From NCBI GenBank assembly GCA_024277525.1, contig JAJRUZ010000043.1:1-60226 (forward strand): DNA of 60,226 nt, given 5' to 3'. Shown here in pieces: positions 24,954 to 33,351 of the stretch. Positions within the stretch are counted from its first letter, which is position 1. Every line of letters starts with the position of its first letter. The notes below the pieces were generated by a model, which was given only the letters and a program-made list of their open reading frames with translations, was not told the origin of the DNA and made no database searches. The translations under genes were made by a program, and so were the position numbers. The DNA is from Caldifarciminota bacterium (GTDB lineage Bacteria; Hydrothermota; Hydrothermia; Hydrothermales; JAJRUZ01).

Positions 24954-25957
24954 TAAAAAAAATAGAACTTGCTCACGGTTCGGGCGGGATTTTAATGAGG
25001 GAGTTTATAGAAAAGGAGATAAAGGAAAGATTTAAAAATAATGAACTTGAGAAATTGCTTGATTCTGCAATCCTTGAGACAAAAAACAAAAAAATTGCCT
25101 TCACAACCGACTCCTATGTTGTATCCCCGATATTTTTTCCGGGTGGAAACATAGGAGAACTTGCTGTAAACGGAACCGTAAATGATTTAACCGCTGTGGG
25201 TGCTTTCCCTGAATTCATTTCCCTATCCCTTATTATTGAAGAGGGTTTCTCTTTTGAGGATTTAAGGAAAATACTTGATTCAATAAAAAAATCAGCGGAA
25301 AAGGCGGGTGTCAGGATTGTTACAGGAGACACAAAGGTTGTTGACAAGGGAAAAGGGGATGGAATTTTCATAAACACATCGGGAATAGGATTTATTCCAC
25401 AGGATGTGGACCTGGGTTACCACAGGATTGAAGAAGGAGACCTGGTAATAATAAATGGTCCTCTGGGTCTGCACGGATTTTCAATACTTGTTTCAAGGGA
25501 AAACATTGAAATTGAGGGAGAGCTTAAAAGTGATACGGCACCCCTGAACGGTTTATGGAAAGCCCTTTATGAAAACAAAATTGAAGTTCATTTCATGAGA
25601 GACCCCACAAGGGGAGGTGTTCAGGGAGTTTTGAATGAGATTGCGGAGTCCTCAGGGTTTGATATTTTAATAAGGGAAAAGGACATTCCTGTAACTGATG
25701 AAGTAAAGGGACTTTCCGAAATTCTCGGAATAGACCCCCTTTTAATGGCAAATGAGGGAAAAATGATTTTTATTGTAAAAAAAGAGGACGGAGAAAAAGC
25801 ACTCGAGATATTAAAAAATACAAAGTACGGAAAAGAAAGCAAAATTATAGGAGAAATCCTGAAAAAGGGAGAGGGAGTTCTTAAATATGAAACAGCAATG
25901 GGAGTCGTAAGAATTCTTGATATGCCTTATGCTGATCCTTTGCCGAGAATTTGCTGA
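24950..25957 (+). CDS. hypE: Hydrogenase maturation protein HypE (5' end lacks a standard start)
   Basis: About 320-336 residues. The first ATG is at 24995, but the frame is open back to 24935 and bases 24962-24994 encode IELAHGSGGIL, the conserved N-terminal HypE motif (HGSGG), so the real protein begins earlier. No ATG, GTG or TTG exists in that stretch; ATA at 24950/24953 or ATC at 24944 follow AAAAGGAA at a usable distance. Later landmarks are ELAVNGTVNDLTAVGA, RDPTRGGVQGVLNEIA and the C-terminal PLPRIC whose final Cys is carbamoylated and dehydrated to thiocyanate. It is an AIR-synthase-like ATPase that makes the CN ligand with HypF. The exact 5' end is uncertain. Confidence 0.9.
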   Translation: MIKKIELAHGSGGILMREFIEKEIKERFKNNELEKLLDSAILETKNKKIAFTTDSYVVSPIFFPGGNIGELAVNGTVNDLTAVGAFPEFISLSLIIEEGFSFEDLRKILDSIKKSAEKAGVRIVTGDTKVVDKGKGDGIFINTSGIGFIPQDVDLGYHRIEEGDLVIINGPLGLHGFSILVSRENIEIEGELKSDTAPLNGLWKALYENKIEVHFMRDPTRGGVQGVLNEIAESSGFDILIREKDIPVTDEVKGLSEILGIDPLLMANEGKMIFIVKKEDGEKALEILKNTKYGKESKIIGEILKKGEGVLKYETAMGVVRILDMPYADPLPRIC

Positions 25958-26022
25958 TATAAAATCTCGGTTGTGTTTTAATCGTGTCTATGTTCTGGAT
26001 TTCCCGAGTAGGACAGTTTCAA

Positions 26023-26529
26023 TCAGGGCTTTTTTCCTTTTGCAGAAATGTAAAGTTTTCGGAATTGTTCGTTGTCAACTATTGCCTGGTTAATAAGAAA
26101 ATAAGTTTCAAGATTTTTATTGGTTTCCCTTATTCTATCCGATAATTCCTCAACCAGATTCTTTAAAACAATAACCCCTATTTTCGGATCCTTTTCAACA
26201 ATTTTCCAGAAATCATCTTTTTTCAAAACATAAAGAATTGTGTCTTTTAAAGCAGTGCAAGTTGCACTTCTCGGAGCATCCGTTATCAAAGAGAGTTCCC
26301 CGAAAAAGGAACCTTCATCAAGTTCCGCAAGGACCAATACAAGATCCCCTCTTTTTAACCTCACCTCTACCCTTCCGTCCTTAATTATAAAAAGAGAATT
26401 TCCCGGTGTTCCTTCTTCAAAAATGATCTCTCCTTTTTCATAAGTTTTTTCGTCCAAAGATTCCGCAATTTTTGAAAGTTGTTCATCTTTTAAACCATAA
26501 AAAAGCCGAACTCTTTTTAATATATTCAC
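26023..26529 (-). CDS. Cyclic-nucleotide-binding domain protein without DNA-binding domain
   Basis: 168 residues, GTG start with AAAGGAGA before it. Residues 10-125 form a cNMP domain: LFYGLKDEQLSKIAESLD, KGEIIFEEGTPGNSLFIIKDG, and the phosphate-binding cassette FFGELSLITDAPRSATC. The Arg and Glu that hold the cyclic phosphate are present. The C-terminus (about 125-168) is helical and too short for a winged-helix. It is probably a cyclic-nucleotide sensor that acts on a partner protein. It lies directly after tRNA-Val and the kor-hdr operon on the same strand. Confidence 0.85.
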   Translation of the reverse strand: MNILKRVRLFYGLKDEQLSKIAESLDEKTYEKGEIIFEEGTPGNSLFIIKDGRVEVRLKRGDLVLVLAELDEGSFFGELSLITDAPRSATCTALKDTILYVLKKDDFWKIVEKDPKIGVIVLKNLVEELSDRIRETNKNLETYFLINQAIVDNEQFRKLYISAKGKKP

Positions 26530-26548
26530 AATCTTCTCCTTTAAAAAG

Positions 26549-26624
26549 TGGGCGATGGAGGATTCGAACCTCCGACCTCCACGTTGTCAACGTGGCGCTC
26601 TCACCAACGCTGAGCTAATCGCCC
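26549..26624 (-). tRNA. tRNA-Val (GAC anticodon)
   Basis: 76 nt. Acceptor GGGCGAT/ATCGCCC, discriminator A, D-arm GCTC...GAGC, anticodon stem CCACG/CGTGG with loop TTGACAA (anticodon GAC), T-arm GGAGGTTCGAATCCTCC. CCA is not encoded. It sits between hdrA and the cNMP-binding gene, on their strand. Confidence 0.96.
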
Positions 26625-26633
26625 ACTTATAAA

Positions 26634-26662
26634 ATTATATAAAAAATTCAATCAAATTTCAA
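26634..26662 (-). promoter_or_regulatory. Promoter of tRNA-Val inside the hdrA 3' end
   Basis: Minus strand TTGAAA (26657-26662), 17 bp, TATAAT (26634-26639), 9 nt to the tRNA. This is a near-consensus promoter. The -35 overlaps the hdrA stop region. Confidence 0.75.
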
Positions 26663-26663
26663 G

Positions 26664-29129
26664 TCAAACAGCTGCGGGTGTTTTGAGGAGTTCCATTAAC
26701 CTCTGATATTTCTTGGGAGTTTTCATTTTGGCAAGAATTTCCTTTGTCTTCTCAATTTCTTCCTTCGTAACGCTTTTTACAACTTCAGCCATTTCCTTCA
26801 TTTTATTTGCAAACTGAATTCCCTCAGCAGCAGAAAACCAATCAAGTTGAACCCTCTCCTTCCTGATGCCCATTCTTTCAAGCCTTCTCACCATGTTTTC
26901 ATATCTTCTTTTTGTATGCAAATTGGCATTGTTATAATGACAATCACCTATATGACACCCTGACCATAAAACGGCACCTGCACCTTTTTTGAGAGCATGA
27001 ATTATAAAATCCGGTTTTATTCTTGCTGAACACATCGTCCTTATGATCCTCGCATTTGCAGGATATTGAAATCTTGAAACACCTGCGAGGTCCGCTCCTG
27101 CATAAGAACACCAGTTACAGGCAAAAACAAGAACCTTTTTTTCGGGCTCTTCCTCAAGGAGTGCATCAATTTGAGCATAAATTGCCTCATCGGGAAAATG
27201 TTTCATATCAATTGCTTCGGAAGGACACTCAGCACCGCATGCACCACAACCCGCACAGGAAGCCTCTATTAACGCAGGGACATTCCTTTCCTCTTTACTC
27301 CATATCCAAGCATTATAAGGACACACATTAGCACACATTCCGCATTTTTTACATGTTTCCGGATCAATCTGAGGAGTAAGAGCTTCAACCGTCACTTCAC
27401 CTTTTGCCATTAAGATTCCTGCCCTTGCTGCTGCGGCAGATGCCTGTGTTACACTATCCTTAATATCTTTTGGTCCTTCAGCACAACCTGCAAGAAAAAC
27501 GCCTCCTATCGCCGTATCAACGGGTTTTAACTTAGGATGTGACTCAAGATAAAAACCATCTTCGGATAGACTTAAAGCTAATAGCTTTTGAATCTCATTC
27601 CTGTCCCTTCTGGGAATTAATCCGACAGATAATATTGCCATATCCGCATCAAGTTCCACTTTTTCGGATAAAAGTGTATCTTCTGCATAAATTCTTAATC
27701 TCTTATCCGGGAGTTCCTCAATGCGCGAAGGAAGCCCCCTTATATAAACTACCCCTTCTTCCTTGCTTCTTCTGAACAAATCCTCAAATCCCTTTCCGAA
27801 AGCTCTTATATCCTGATAAAAAACATAAATTTGCGTATCAGGCCAGTGTTCTTTTATCAAAAGTGCATCCTTCACCGTGTTCATACAGCACACATTAGAA
27901 CAGTATTTCTGCCCTGTTCTTAAATCCCTTGAACCCACACACTGAATAAATGCAACAACTTTCGGTATTTTACCATCCGAAGGTCTTATAAGTGTCCCTT
28001 TCGTAGGTCCTGCTGAATTAATGAGTCTTTCAAATTCAAGAGAGGTAATCACATTTTCATAAATACCGTATCCGTAGTCATGATTTTTCATAGGATCATA
28101 TACATCCATCCCTGTTGCAATTATAATTGTTCCTACATCAAGTTCAACAATTTCATCTTTATCATCAAAGTTAATTGCTTTCTTTTCACATGCAGAAATA
28201 CACTCTTCACAGACAATTGCTCCTTTCTTTAAGTTTAGACATAATTCCGGATCAATAATGTACTGGGTCGGAACAGCCTGAGGAAACGGGATGTAAATTG
28301 CTTTTCTTGTTGCCATTCCAACATCAAATTCATTGGGATGCTCTTTCGGACAAACTTCCGAACAATCCCCGCAGGCGGTACAGTCTTCTGTAACATATCT
28401 TGCTTTTTTCTCAATCTTGACATGAAAATTACCTATATAACCGGTTATCTCTTTTATTACCGAGTTTGTGAAAATCTTAATATTCGGATGTCTTCCTGCC
28501 TCAGCCATCTTCGGTGCAAGAATACAAATCGAACAATCCATTGTAGGAAAAGTTTTGTCAATCTGAGCCATTCTTCCTCCGATAGAAGGTTCCTTTTCAA
28601 CCATATAGACTTGATATCCGGTGTCTGCCAAATCCAATGCTGCCTGAATACCCGCAACACCGCCTCCCACAACGAGTGCCTTTCTTATTATAGGCACCTT
28701 CGGCTCTTCTTGAGGCTTCAAAAATCTGGCTCTTGCAACAGCCGCTTTTACCAAATCTTTTGCTTTCTCGGTTGCCCCTTTTCTGTCATAAAGATGGACC
28801 CAAGAACAATGTTCCCTGATATTTGCCATTTCAAGAAGATATTTATTGAGCCCGGCTTCTTCAAGCGTTTTTCTGAAAGTTGGCTCATGTAATCTCGGGG
28901 AACATGATGCAACTACAACTCTGTTTAAATTATATTCCTTTATATCATTTTTTATTATTTCTTGACCAGGGTCAGAACATGTATATTTATAATCCCTTGC
29001 AACAACCACATTCGGTAATTTACTCGCAAACTCAGCCACATCTATGCAATCCACACTTCCTGCTATGTTTAATCCGCAATGGCAAACATACACCCCTATC
29101 CTGATTTCCTCATTGTTATTTTCCTTCAT
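26664..29129 (-). CDS. hdrA: Heterodisulfide reductase subunit A fused to MvhD (electron-bifurcating FAD/Fe-S protein)
   Basis: 821 residues. N-terminal domain 1-145 (GVYVCHCGLNIAGSVD) is the extra HdrA cluster domain. FAD binding is at 152-190 (VVGGGVAGIQAALDLADTG, EPSIGGRMAQ). A [4Fe-4S] set lies at 250-260 (CTACGDCSEVC), a cysteine group at 297-314, and a ferredoxin pair at 593-603 and 625-635. Residues about 660-790 (VLVFACNWCSYAGAD, SGCHIGDCHY) are the MvhD domain, normally a separate subunit linking hydrogenase or formate dehydrogenase to HdrA. HdrA-MvhD fusions are known in some archaea. The FAD is the bifurcation site in HdrABC complexes. It ends the operon korDABC-hdrCBA. The ATG has AGGAGG before it. 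The electron partner in this cell is inferred. Confidence 0.94.
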   Translation of the reverse strand: MKENNNEEIRIGVYVCHCGLNIAGSVDCIDVAEFASKLPNVVVARDYKYTCSDPGQEIIKNDIKEYNLNRVVVASCSPRLHEPTFRKTLEEAGLNKYLLEMANIREHCSWVHLYDRKGATEKAKDLVKAAVARARFLKPQEEPKVPIIRKALVVGGGVAGIQAALDLADTGYQVYMVEKEPSIGGRMAQIDKTFPTMDCSICILAPKMAEAGRHPNIKIFTNSVIKEITGYIGNFHVKIEKKARYVTEDCTACGDCSEVCPKEHPNEFDVGMATRKAIYIPFPQAVPTQYIIDPELCLNLKKGAIVCEECISACEKKAINFDDKDEIVELDVGTIIIATGMDVYDPMKNHDYGYGIYENVITSLEFERLINSAGPTKGTLIRPSDGKIPKVVAFIQCVGSRDLRTGQKYCSNVCCMNTVKDALLIKEHWPDTQIYVFYQDIRAFGKGFEDLFRRSKEEGVVYIRGLPSRIEELPDKRLRIYAEDTLLSEKVELDADMAILSVGLIPRRDRNEIQKLLALSLSEDGFYLESHPKLKPVDTAIGGVFLAGCAEGPKDIKDSVTQASAAAARAGILMAKGEVTVEALTPQIDPETCKKCGMCANVCPYNAWIWSKEERNVPALIEASCAGCGACGAECPSEAIDMKHFPDEAIYAQIDALLEEEPEKKVLVFACNWCSYAGADLAGVSRFQYPANARIIRTMCSARIKPDFIIHALKKGAGAVLWSGCHIGDCHYNNANLHTKRRYENMVRRLERMGIRKERVQLDWFSAAEGIQFANKMKEMAEVVKSVTKEEIEKTKEILAKMKTPKKYQRLMELLKTPAAV

Positions 29130-29146
29130 TTTTAATTCCTCCTTTT

Positions 29147-29932
29147 TTAAATTAAATTATCTTTTATTCTATGAAATTCAAAACCAATTTTTTCTTTTTC
29201 AAGCCCGAGAGCATAGGCAAGAAGTTCAAAGTAAAAATATACGGGTACCCTTTTTTCTTTGTTAAGGGAAATAACACTTTCAAATTGAGAAAAACAGGAA
29301 GGACATATTACTACTATCCCATCCACATCTCCGAAAGATTCAATTCTTCTTTTTGCAAGTTCAAGGGAAAGCTCTTTATCGGTTATAAAAACCGGGAGCC
29401 CGCAACATTCGTCTCCTTTTTCAACTACATCCGCACCGAGCAATTCCACCATCTCTTTCAATATTTTCGCATTTTTTAATTCGTCAAATTCCTGACTTAC
29501 AAGATATGAAGGTCTCTTAAAATGACAACCTTCATGAACAGCAAATTTTTTACCCTTTAGGTCTTTGACAATTTTATTCTTTATTTCATCCTTTTTCTCT
29601 TTCCACAATGTATAAAGAAGATGCTCAACAGGAATAAAATTTCCGTTTCCTTTCAATTTTTTCACAGAATAGAGGGTCTCAAAACACCCGTTACAGATTG
29701 TCACAAGTTTGGAACCCAAATTTTTGGAAATTTCCAAATTTTTAACACCTCTTTCCATCCATTCTTCATATGAAAGAGACCTTACCCATACAGGATCAGG
29801 ACAGCATGAGAATTCTTCACTTGTTTTATACTCAAGAGACAATTTTTCAAGTACAAATCTTGCGGAAAGGTCAAAACCAGGGAATTTCCTTGAAGCAAGA
29901 CATCCGGGAAAATAAACGAGTTTGTTCTCCAT
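29147..29932 (-). CDS. hdrB: Heterodisulfide reductase subunit B (CCG-domain protein)
   Basis: 261 residues. Both CCG cluster-binding sets are seen: YFPGCLASR with FSCCPDPVWV and ICNGC in the first half, and HEGCHFKRP, GDECCGLPVF and CPSC in the second. In methanogen HdrB these bind two non-cubane [4Fe-4S] clusters that reduce the CoM-S-S-CoB disulfide. In bacteria the disulfide or other acceptor is unknown. AGGAGGT precedes its ATG and lies in the end of hdrC. Order hdrC-hdrB-hdrA. Confidence 0.92.
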   Translation of the reverse strand: MENKLVYFPGCLASRKFPGFDLSARFVLEKLSLEYKTSEEFSCCPDPVWVRSLSYEEWMERGVKNLEISKNLGSKLVTICNGCFETLYSVKKLKGNGNFIPVEHLLYTLWKEKKDEIKNKIVKDLKGKKFAVHEGCHFKRPSYLVSQEFDELKNAKILKEMVELLGADVVEKGDECCGLPVFITDKELSLELAKRRIESFGDVDGIVVICPSCFSQFESVISLNKEKRVPVYFYFELLAYALGLEKEKIGFEFHRIKDNLI

Positions 29933-29933
29933 T

Positions 29934-30356
29934 TTATTTACCTCCTGCTTTAATCAAGGTGTTTGATTCAAGCCATCTTTTTGCTCTCGGAGACAAAGGA
30001 ACAGAGAAACCTTCTTTTCTTACAAGCTCAAGCTCCTGTACAGGAGTCTTAGGAGCAAATCCTTTTTCATACGCCTTTGTTCTTAAAAAAACAATGAGTT
30101 CAACAAAATTTAAACCTTGCGGACAATTTTCTGTACATTCATAACATGTTGTACATCTCCATATTTCATCCTTCTGAAGAACATCTTCTGCACCTATGTT
30201 TACCATTTCAATAATTCTTCTCGGGTTGAACCTTGTAGGGTATAGGCTGAAAACAGGGCAAAAAGAGGAACATTTGCCGCATTGATAACACATCCTCAAA
30301 GCATGTTCCCCCATTGCCCTGAAAACTTCTTCTTTAAAAGAAGGGTTTAATTTCAT
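29934..30356 (-). CDS. hdrC: Heterodisulfide reductase subunit C
   Basis: 140 residues with two [4Fe-4S] ferredoxin motifs, CYQCGKCSSFCPVF (about 23-36) and CTTCYECTENCPQG, and the helical C-terminal half of HdrC. It conducts electrons from HdrA to HdrB. The start overlaps the korC stop (ATGA), linking the Hdr module physically to the oxidoreductase module. No membrane segment is present, so this is the soluble type. Confidence 0.92.
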   Translation of the reverse strand: MKLNPSFKEEVFRAMGEHALRMCYQCGKCSSFCPVFSLYPTRFNPRRIIEMVNIGAEDVLQKDEIWRCTTCYECTENCPQGLNFVELIVFLRTKAYEKGFAPKTPVQELELVRKEGFSVPLSPRAKRWLESNTLIKAGGK

Positions 30357-30925
30357 CTTTTAACCCCCGCTTTTAAAACCTGTTCGGCAAGTTCTTTTCC
30401 GACTTCAAGTGCTTTTAAATTAATGTCTACATAATCTTTTTTAACTCCGTTTTTTATAGACTCTTTCAATGCGTCCATAGAACACACATTCGTAATTCTC
30501 TGAAGTGCGCCGAGCATAATACAGTTTGCAACAAGTTTATTACCGATTTCTTCTGCCTTTCTTGTGGCGGGAATAGGATATTTTTCAACATCATTATTTT
30601 CTTCCGGTGTAACAAGGTCCGAATCATAAATCAGTATTCCTCCCTTTTTTAAGGTCTTTATATATTTTGAATATGCTTCCTGAGACATACATACAAGCAC
30701 ATCAGGTTCTGTAACCTTGGGATAAGAAACCATTTCATCGGGTCTATCCGCAATCACGATGCCGGAGGAACAAGCACCTCCTCTTGCTTCTGGACCGTAA
30801 CTTTGGGTCATTGAAGTGTTGATTTTTTCAAATATTGTTAATGCCTGACCCAAAAGATAACTCGCAAGAACAATTCCCTGTCCTCCGAAACCCGCAAATT
30901 GTATTTCTTTTATTTTATCCTCCAT
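30353..30925 (-). CDS. korC: 2-oxoacid:ferredoxin oxidoreductase gamma subunit
   Basis: 190 residues. EIQFAGFGGQGIVLASYLLG is the gamma-domain glycine-rich motif; SYGPEARGGACSSGIVIAD and PDVLVCMSQEAYSKY follow. It belongs with the alpha, beta and delta genes as a four-subunit enzyme. Its substrate (2-oxoglutarate rather than pyruvate) is inferred from the KorA/KorB type and from TCA genes at 1-1774. Overlaps hdrC by 4 nt. Confidence 0.9.
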   Translation of the reverse strand: MEDKIKEIQFAGFGGQGIVLASYLLGQALTIFEKINTSMTQSYGPEARGGACSSGIVIADRPDEMVSYPKVTEPDVLVCMSQEAYSKYIKTLKKGGILIYDSDLVTPEENNDVEKYPIPATRKAEEIGNKLVANCIMLGALQRITNVCSMDALKESIKNGVKKDYVDINLKALEVGKELAEQVLKAGVKR

Positions 30926-30926
30926 T

Positions 30927-31772
30927 TTAACCCTCCTTAATTTGAGATATACTTTCTTTTAAAATTTGCATATAAGAAGGTTTTTCTATTTCAACAAATT
31001 CACCGACAATAATGTTTCCTCCGTGAAAGGAAAGCTCAGCATCCTTCGGGTCTATTCCGTTTTTTACAACACTTTTCTCCTTATAATACTTCATCTCATC
31101 CAGTCCTTCTCCTATTTTATTGGGTCTTCCGAAACCCGTGGGACACGGTGAAATTACCTCAATAAAAGAAAAACCGTCCCTTTGCAGTGCCTTTTTTATA
31201 CTTTGTCTGAGATTGTACGCATGTAATACGGTCCATCTTGCAACAAATGTTGCGCCCGCTGATGCTGCAAGATAGGGAAGGTTGAACGGAAATTCAAAAT
31301 TTCCGTAAGGAGTTGTTGTCGTCTTTGCCTTATACGGTGTTGTAGGTCCGAACTGTCCCCCTGTCATTCCGTAATTGAAATTATTTACACAAATCACGAT
31401 TAAATCCATGTTTCTTCTTGCTGCATGAATAAAGTGATTGCCTCCGATTGCAATTATATCTCCGTCTCCCGAAAATACAACAATCTTCATTTCGGGTTTT
31501 GCAATTTTAAGACCTATTGCAAAGGGAATCGGTCTTCCGTGAGTGGTGTGATAAGAATCAACCCTTATATACCCCGCTATTCTTCCTGTACACCCTATTC
31601 CGCTTATAATCGCAATATCCTTCGGGTCAATCTTCAATTCCTCCAGAGCATATAAAAACGAACTCATTGCTATTCCCAAACCGCATCCGGAACACCATAT
31701 ATGAGGCCATCTTTCTTCCCTTATCCACTTTGAAAGCGGATGTTCAATTTTTTCCCTGGTTTTTGTTCCCAT
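30927..31772 (-). CDS. korB: 2-oxoglutarate:ferredoxin oxidoreductase beta subunit (TPP-binding)
   Basis: 281 residues. WCSGCGLGI supplies cluster and TPP contacts, GIGCTGRIAGYI and THGRPIPFAIGLKIA follow, and the TPP motif is SGDGDIIAIGGNHFIHAARRN (two blocks around GDGD...NN, with ICVNNFNYGMTGGQ). It decarboxylates the 2-oxoacid with CoA and passes electrons to ferredoxin. The length fits KorB. Gap to korA is 3 nt. Confidence 0.93.
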   Translation of the reverse strand: MGTKTREKIEHPLSKWIREERWPHIWCSGCGLGIAMSSFLYALEELKIDPKDIAIISGIGCTGRIAGYIRVDSYHTTHGRPIPFAIGLKIAKPEMKIVVFSGDGDIIAIGGNHFIHAARRNMDLIVICVNNFNYGMTGGQFGPTTPYKAKTTTTPYGNFEFPFNLPYLAASAGATFVARWTVLHAYNLRQSIKKALQRDGFSFIEVISPCPTGFGRPNKIGEGLDEMKYYKEKSVVKNGIDPKDAELSFHGGNIIVGEFVEIEKPSYMQILKESISQIKEG

Positions 31773-31775
31773 TCT

Positions 31776-32921
31776 TTATTCCTCCTTTATTTTTTTAATT
31801 ATTTCATAAGGTGTTATTAAATCGCCACCGAGTTTATGAACCCCGATAACAGGTAAATCACTTTTTATCGCCTTCAAAACCTCTCCCCTCACCTGTCCTG
31901 AATTTATCTCTGCAACAACTATCTTTGAAACTTTTCTTGAAAGCTCTTCTATTTTTTCATAGGGAAAAGGCCATACGGTTATCAATCTTAAAAGACCCGC
32001 TTTAATCCCCTCTTTTCTCAAAATCTGAACCGCTTTCAGAGAACTTCTCGCTGTAATTCCGTATGAGACAATCAAAATATCCGCATCATCCGTTTCTATT
32101 TCCTCATATTTTATTATATCATGTTTGTTTTTCTGAATTTTATCAAGCAACCTTCTTACAAGTTTTTCATGTGCCTCCCCTGTAATAACGGGATAACCCC
32201 TTTCATCATGAGTAAGACCCGTCATATGAACAAAATAACCCTCGCCCGCAATCGCCATCGGAGGCACTAAGTCACCGTTCGGTTTATATGCAAGATATTC
32301 CTCGGGTGGAACATCAGGTTTTTTTCTTTCAATAAGGGATATTGCCTTTTCCTCCGGAATTACCACTTTTTCTCTTAAATGACCAACTGCCTCATCCGAA
32401 AGGATCACGACCGGTGTCCTGTATTTTTCAGCCATATTAAATGCCTCAATCGTTAAGTCAAACATCTCTTGGCATGAAGCAGGAGCATAGGCAATAATTT
32501 CATAGTCTCCGTGAGAACCCCATTTTGCCTGCATTACATCTCCCTGCCCCACAAGGGTCGGAAGTCCTGTGGAAGGAGCTCCTCTTTGCACATTTACCAC
32601 AACACAAGGGACTTCCAGCATCACCGCAAGTCCGAGATTCTCCATCATAAGTGACATTCCCGGTCCGCTCGTTGAAGTCATGGATTTCATACCTCCGCAG
32701 GAAGCCCCTATTATGGCTGCCATTGAAGCAAGTTCATCTTCCATCTGAATATAAACACCTCCGAATTTGGGTAGTCTCCTTGACATCCATTCTGCAACCT
32801 CTGTAGCAGGAGTAATGGGGTATCCTGCAAAAAACCTGCATCCCGCGGCTATTGCTCCCTCTGCACAGGCATGGTCTCCGAGCATATAATGAATACCTGT
32901 CAATATTTTCCCGGCCATCAT
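31776..32921 (-). CDS. korA: 2-oxoglutarate:ferredoxin oxidoreductase alpha subunit
   Basis: 381 residues. GDHACAEGAIAAGCRFFAGY, PITPATEVAEWM, MEDELASMAAIIGAS and TSTSGPGMSLMMENLG are the alpha-domain signatures. VNVQRGAPSTGLPTLVGQGD is typical of KorA/VorB. RSSLKAVQILRKEGIKAGLL marks domain II. A pyruvate enzyme is less likely because the sequence follows the short KorA layout, but vorB cannot be excluded. Its ATG overlaps the ferredoxin-subunit stop. Confidence 0.92.
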   Translation of the reverse strand: MMAGKILTGIHYMLGDHACAEGAIAAGCRFFAGYPITPATEVAEWMSRRLPKFGGVYIQMEDELASMAAIIGASCGGMKSMTSTSGPGMSLMMENLGLAVMLEVPCVVVNVQRGAPSTGLPTLVGQGDVMQAKWGSHGDYEIIAYAPASCQEMFDLTIEAFNMAEKYRTPVVILSDEAVGHLREKVVIPEEKAISLIERKKPDVPPEEYLAYKPNGDLVPPMAIAGEGYFVHMTGLTHDERGYPVITGEAHEKLVRRLLDKIQKNKHDIIKYEEIETDDADILIVSYGITARSSLKAVQILRKEGIKAGLLRLITVWPFPYEKIEELSRKVSKIVVAEINSGQVRGEVLKAIKSDLPVIGVHKLGGDLITPYEIIKKIKEE

Positions 32922-33208
32922 TTCACCTCCACTTCAATTTTTTCTGCAATGATTGCAAACTCAGGACATACTCTTTCACAGAATCCACAACCCGTACAGT
33001 TCTCCGGATTAAAAACAGGAGGATGGTAACCTTTGGAGTTTAACTTATCAGACCTCTCAAGGGATTCTGTGGGACAAAACTCTATACAAAACCCACAGCC
33101 CTTGCAAAGGTCTTCAATTATCGTAACTTCTCCTTTCCTTTTTTTAATTTCTTTATAATCAAGCGGAGTCCTCCAAAAAGTCTCCGAGTTTTTTTTAGGT
33201 TCGTCCAT
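32918..33208 (-). CDS. korD: 2-oxoacid:ferredoxin oxidoreductase delta (ferredoxin) subunit
   Basis: 96 residues with two cubane motifs, CKGCGFCIEFCPTE and CTGCGFCERVCPE. It receives electrons from KorB. It is first in the operon; GGAGGG lies before the ATG. A 30-residue lysine-rich N-terminus precedes the ferredoxin core. Confidence 0.92.
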   Translation of the reverse strand: MDEPKKNSETFWRTPLDYKEIKKRKGEVTIIEDLCKGCGFCIEFCPTESLERSDKLNSKGYHPPVFNPENCTGCGFCERVCPEFAIIAEKIEVEVK

Positions 33209-33241
33209 TTTTTTCCCTCCTTCGGTGTTATTTTAGGGTAA

Positions 33242-33270
33242 ATTATAAGTTATAAAAAGAAAAGAATCAA
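33242..33270 (-). promoter_or_regulatory. Promoter of korDABC-hdrCBA operon
   Basis: Minus strand TTGATT (33265-33270), 17 bp, TATAAT (33242-33247). It predicts a 27-nt leader with the korD Shine-Dalgarno. Confidence 0.7.
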
Positions 33271-33321
33271 AAAACTTAAAAAAATTACTCCCTTTTTAAG
33301 AAATAAAATATAACAAAAGAT

Positions 33322-33340
33322 GGGGGGATTTTACCCCCCC
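33322..33340 (-). terminator. G/C-hairpin terminator of the C25 protease gene
   Basis: A GGGGGG/CCCCCC arm pair with a 6-nt loop (ATTTTA) lies 12 nt after the protease stop. Read on the minus strand it is followed by ATCTTTTG, a modest T-run. It is the clearest terminator in the window and insulates the kor-hdr promoter. Confidence 0.75.
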
Positions 33341-33351
33341 GAAATTTAATT

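Noticed and set aside
25958-26022. Terminator between hypE and the cNMP-binding gene
   Set aside because: Only a loose CTCGG/CCGAG pair with a loop over 30 nt and no T-run.
28338-28892. 184-codon plus-strand open frame inside hdrA
   Set aside because: Antisense to conserved FAD and Fe-S motifs of HdrA and without homology.
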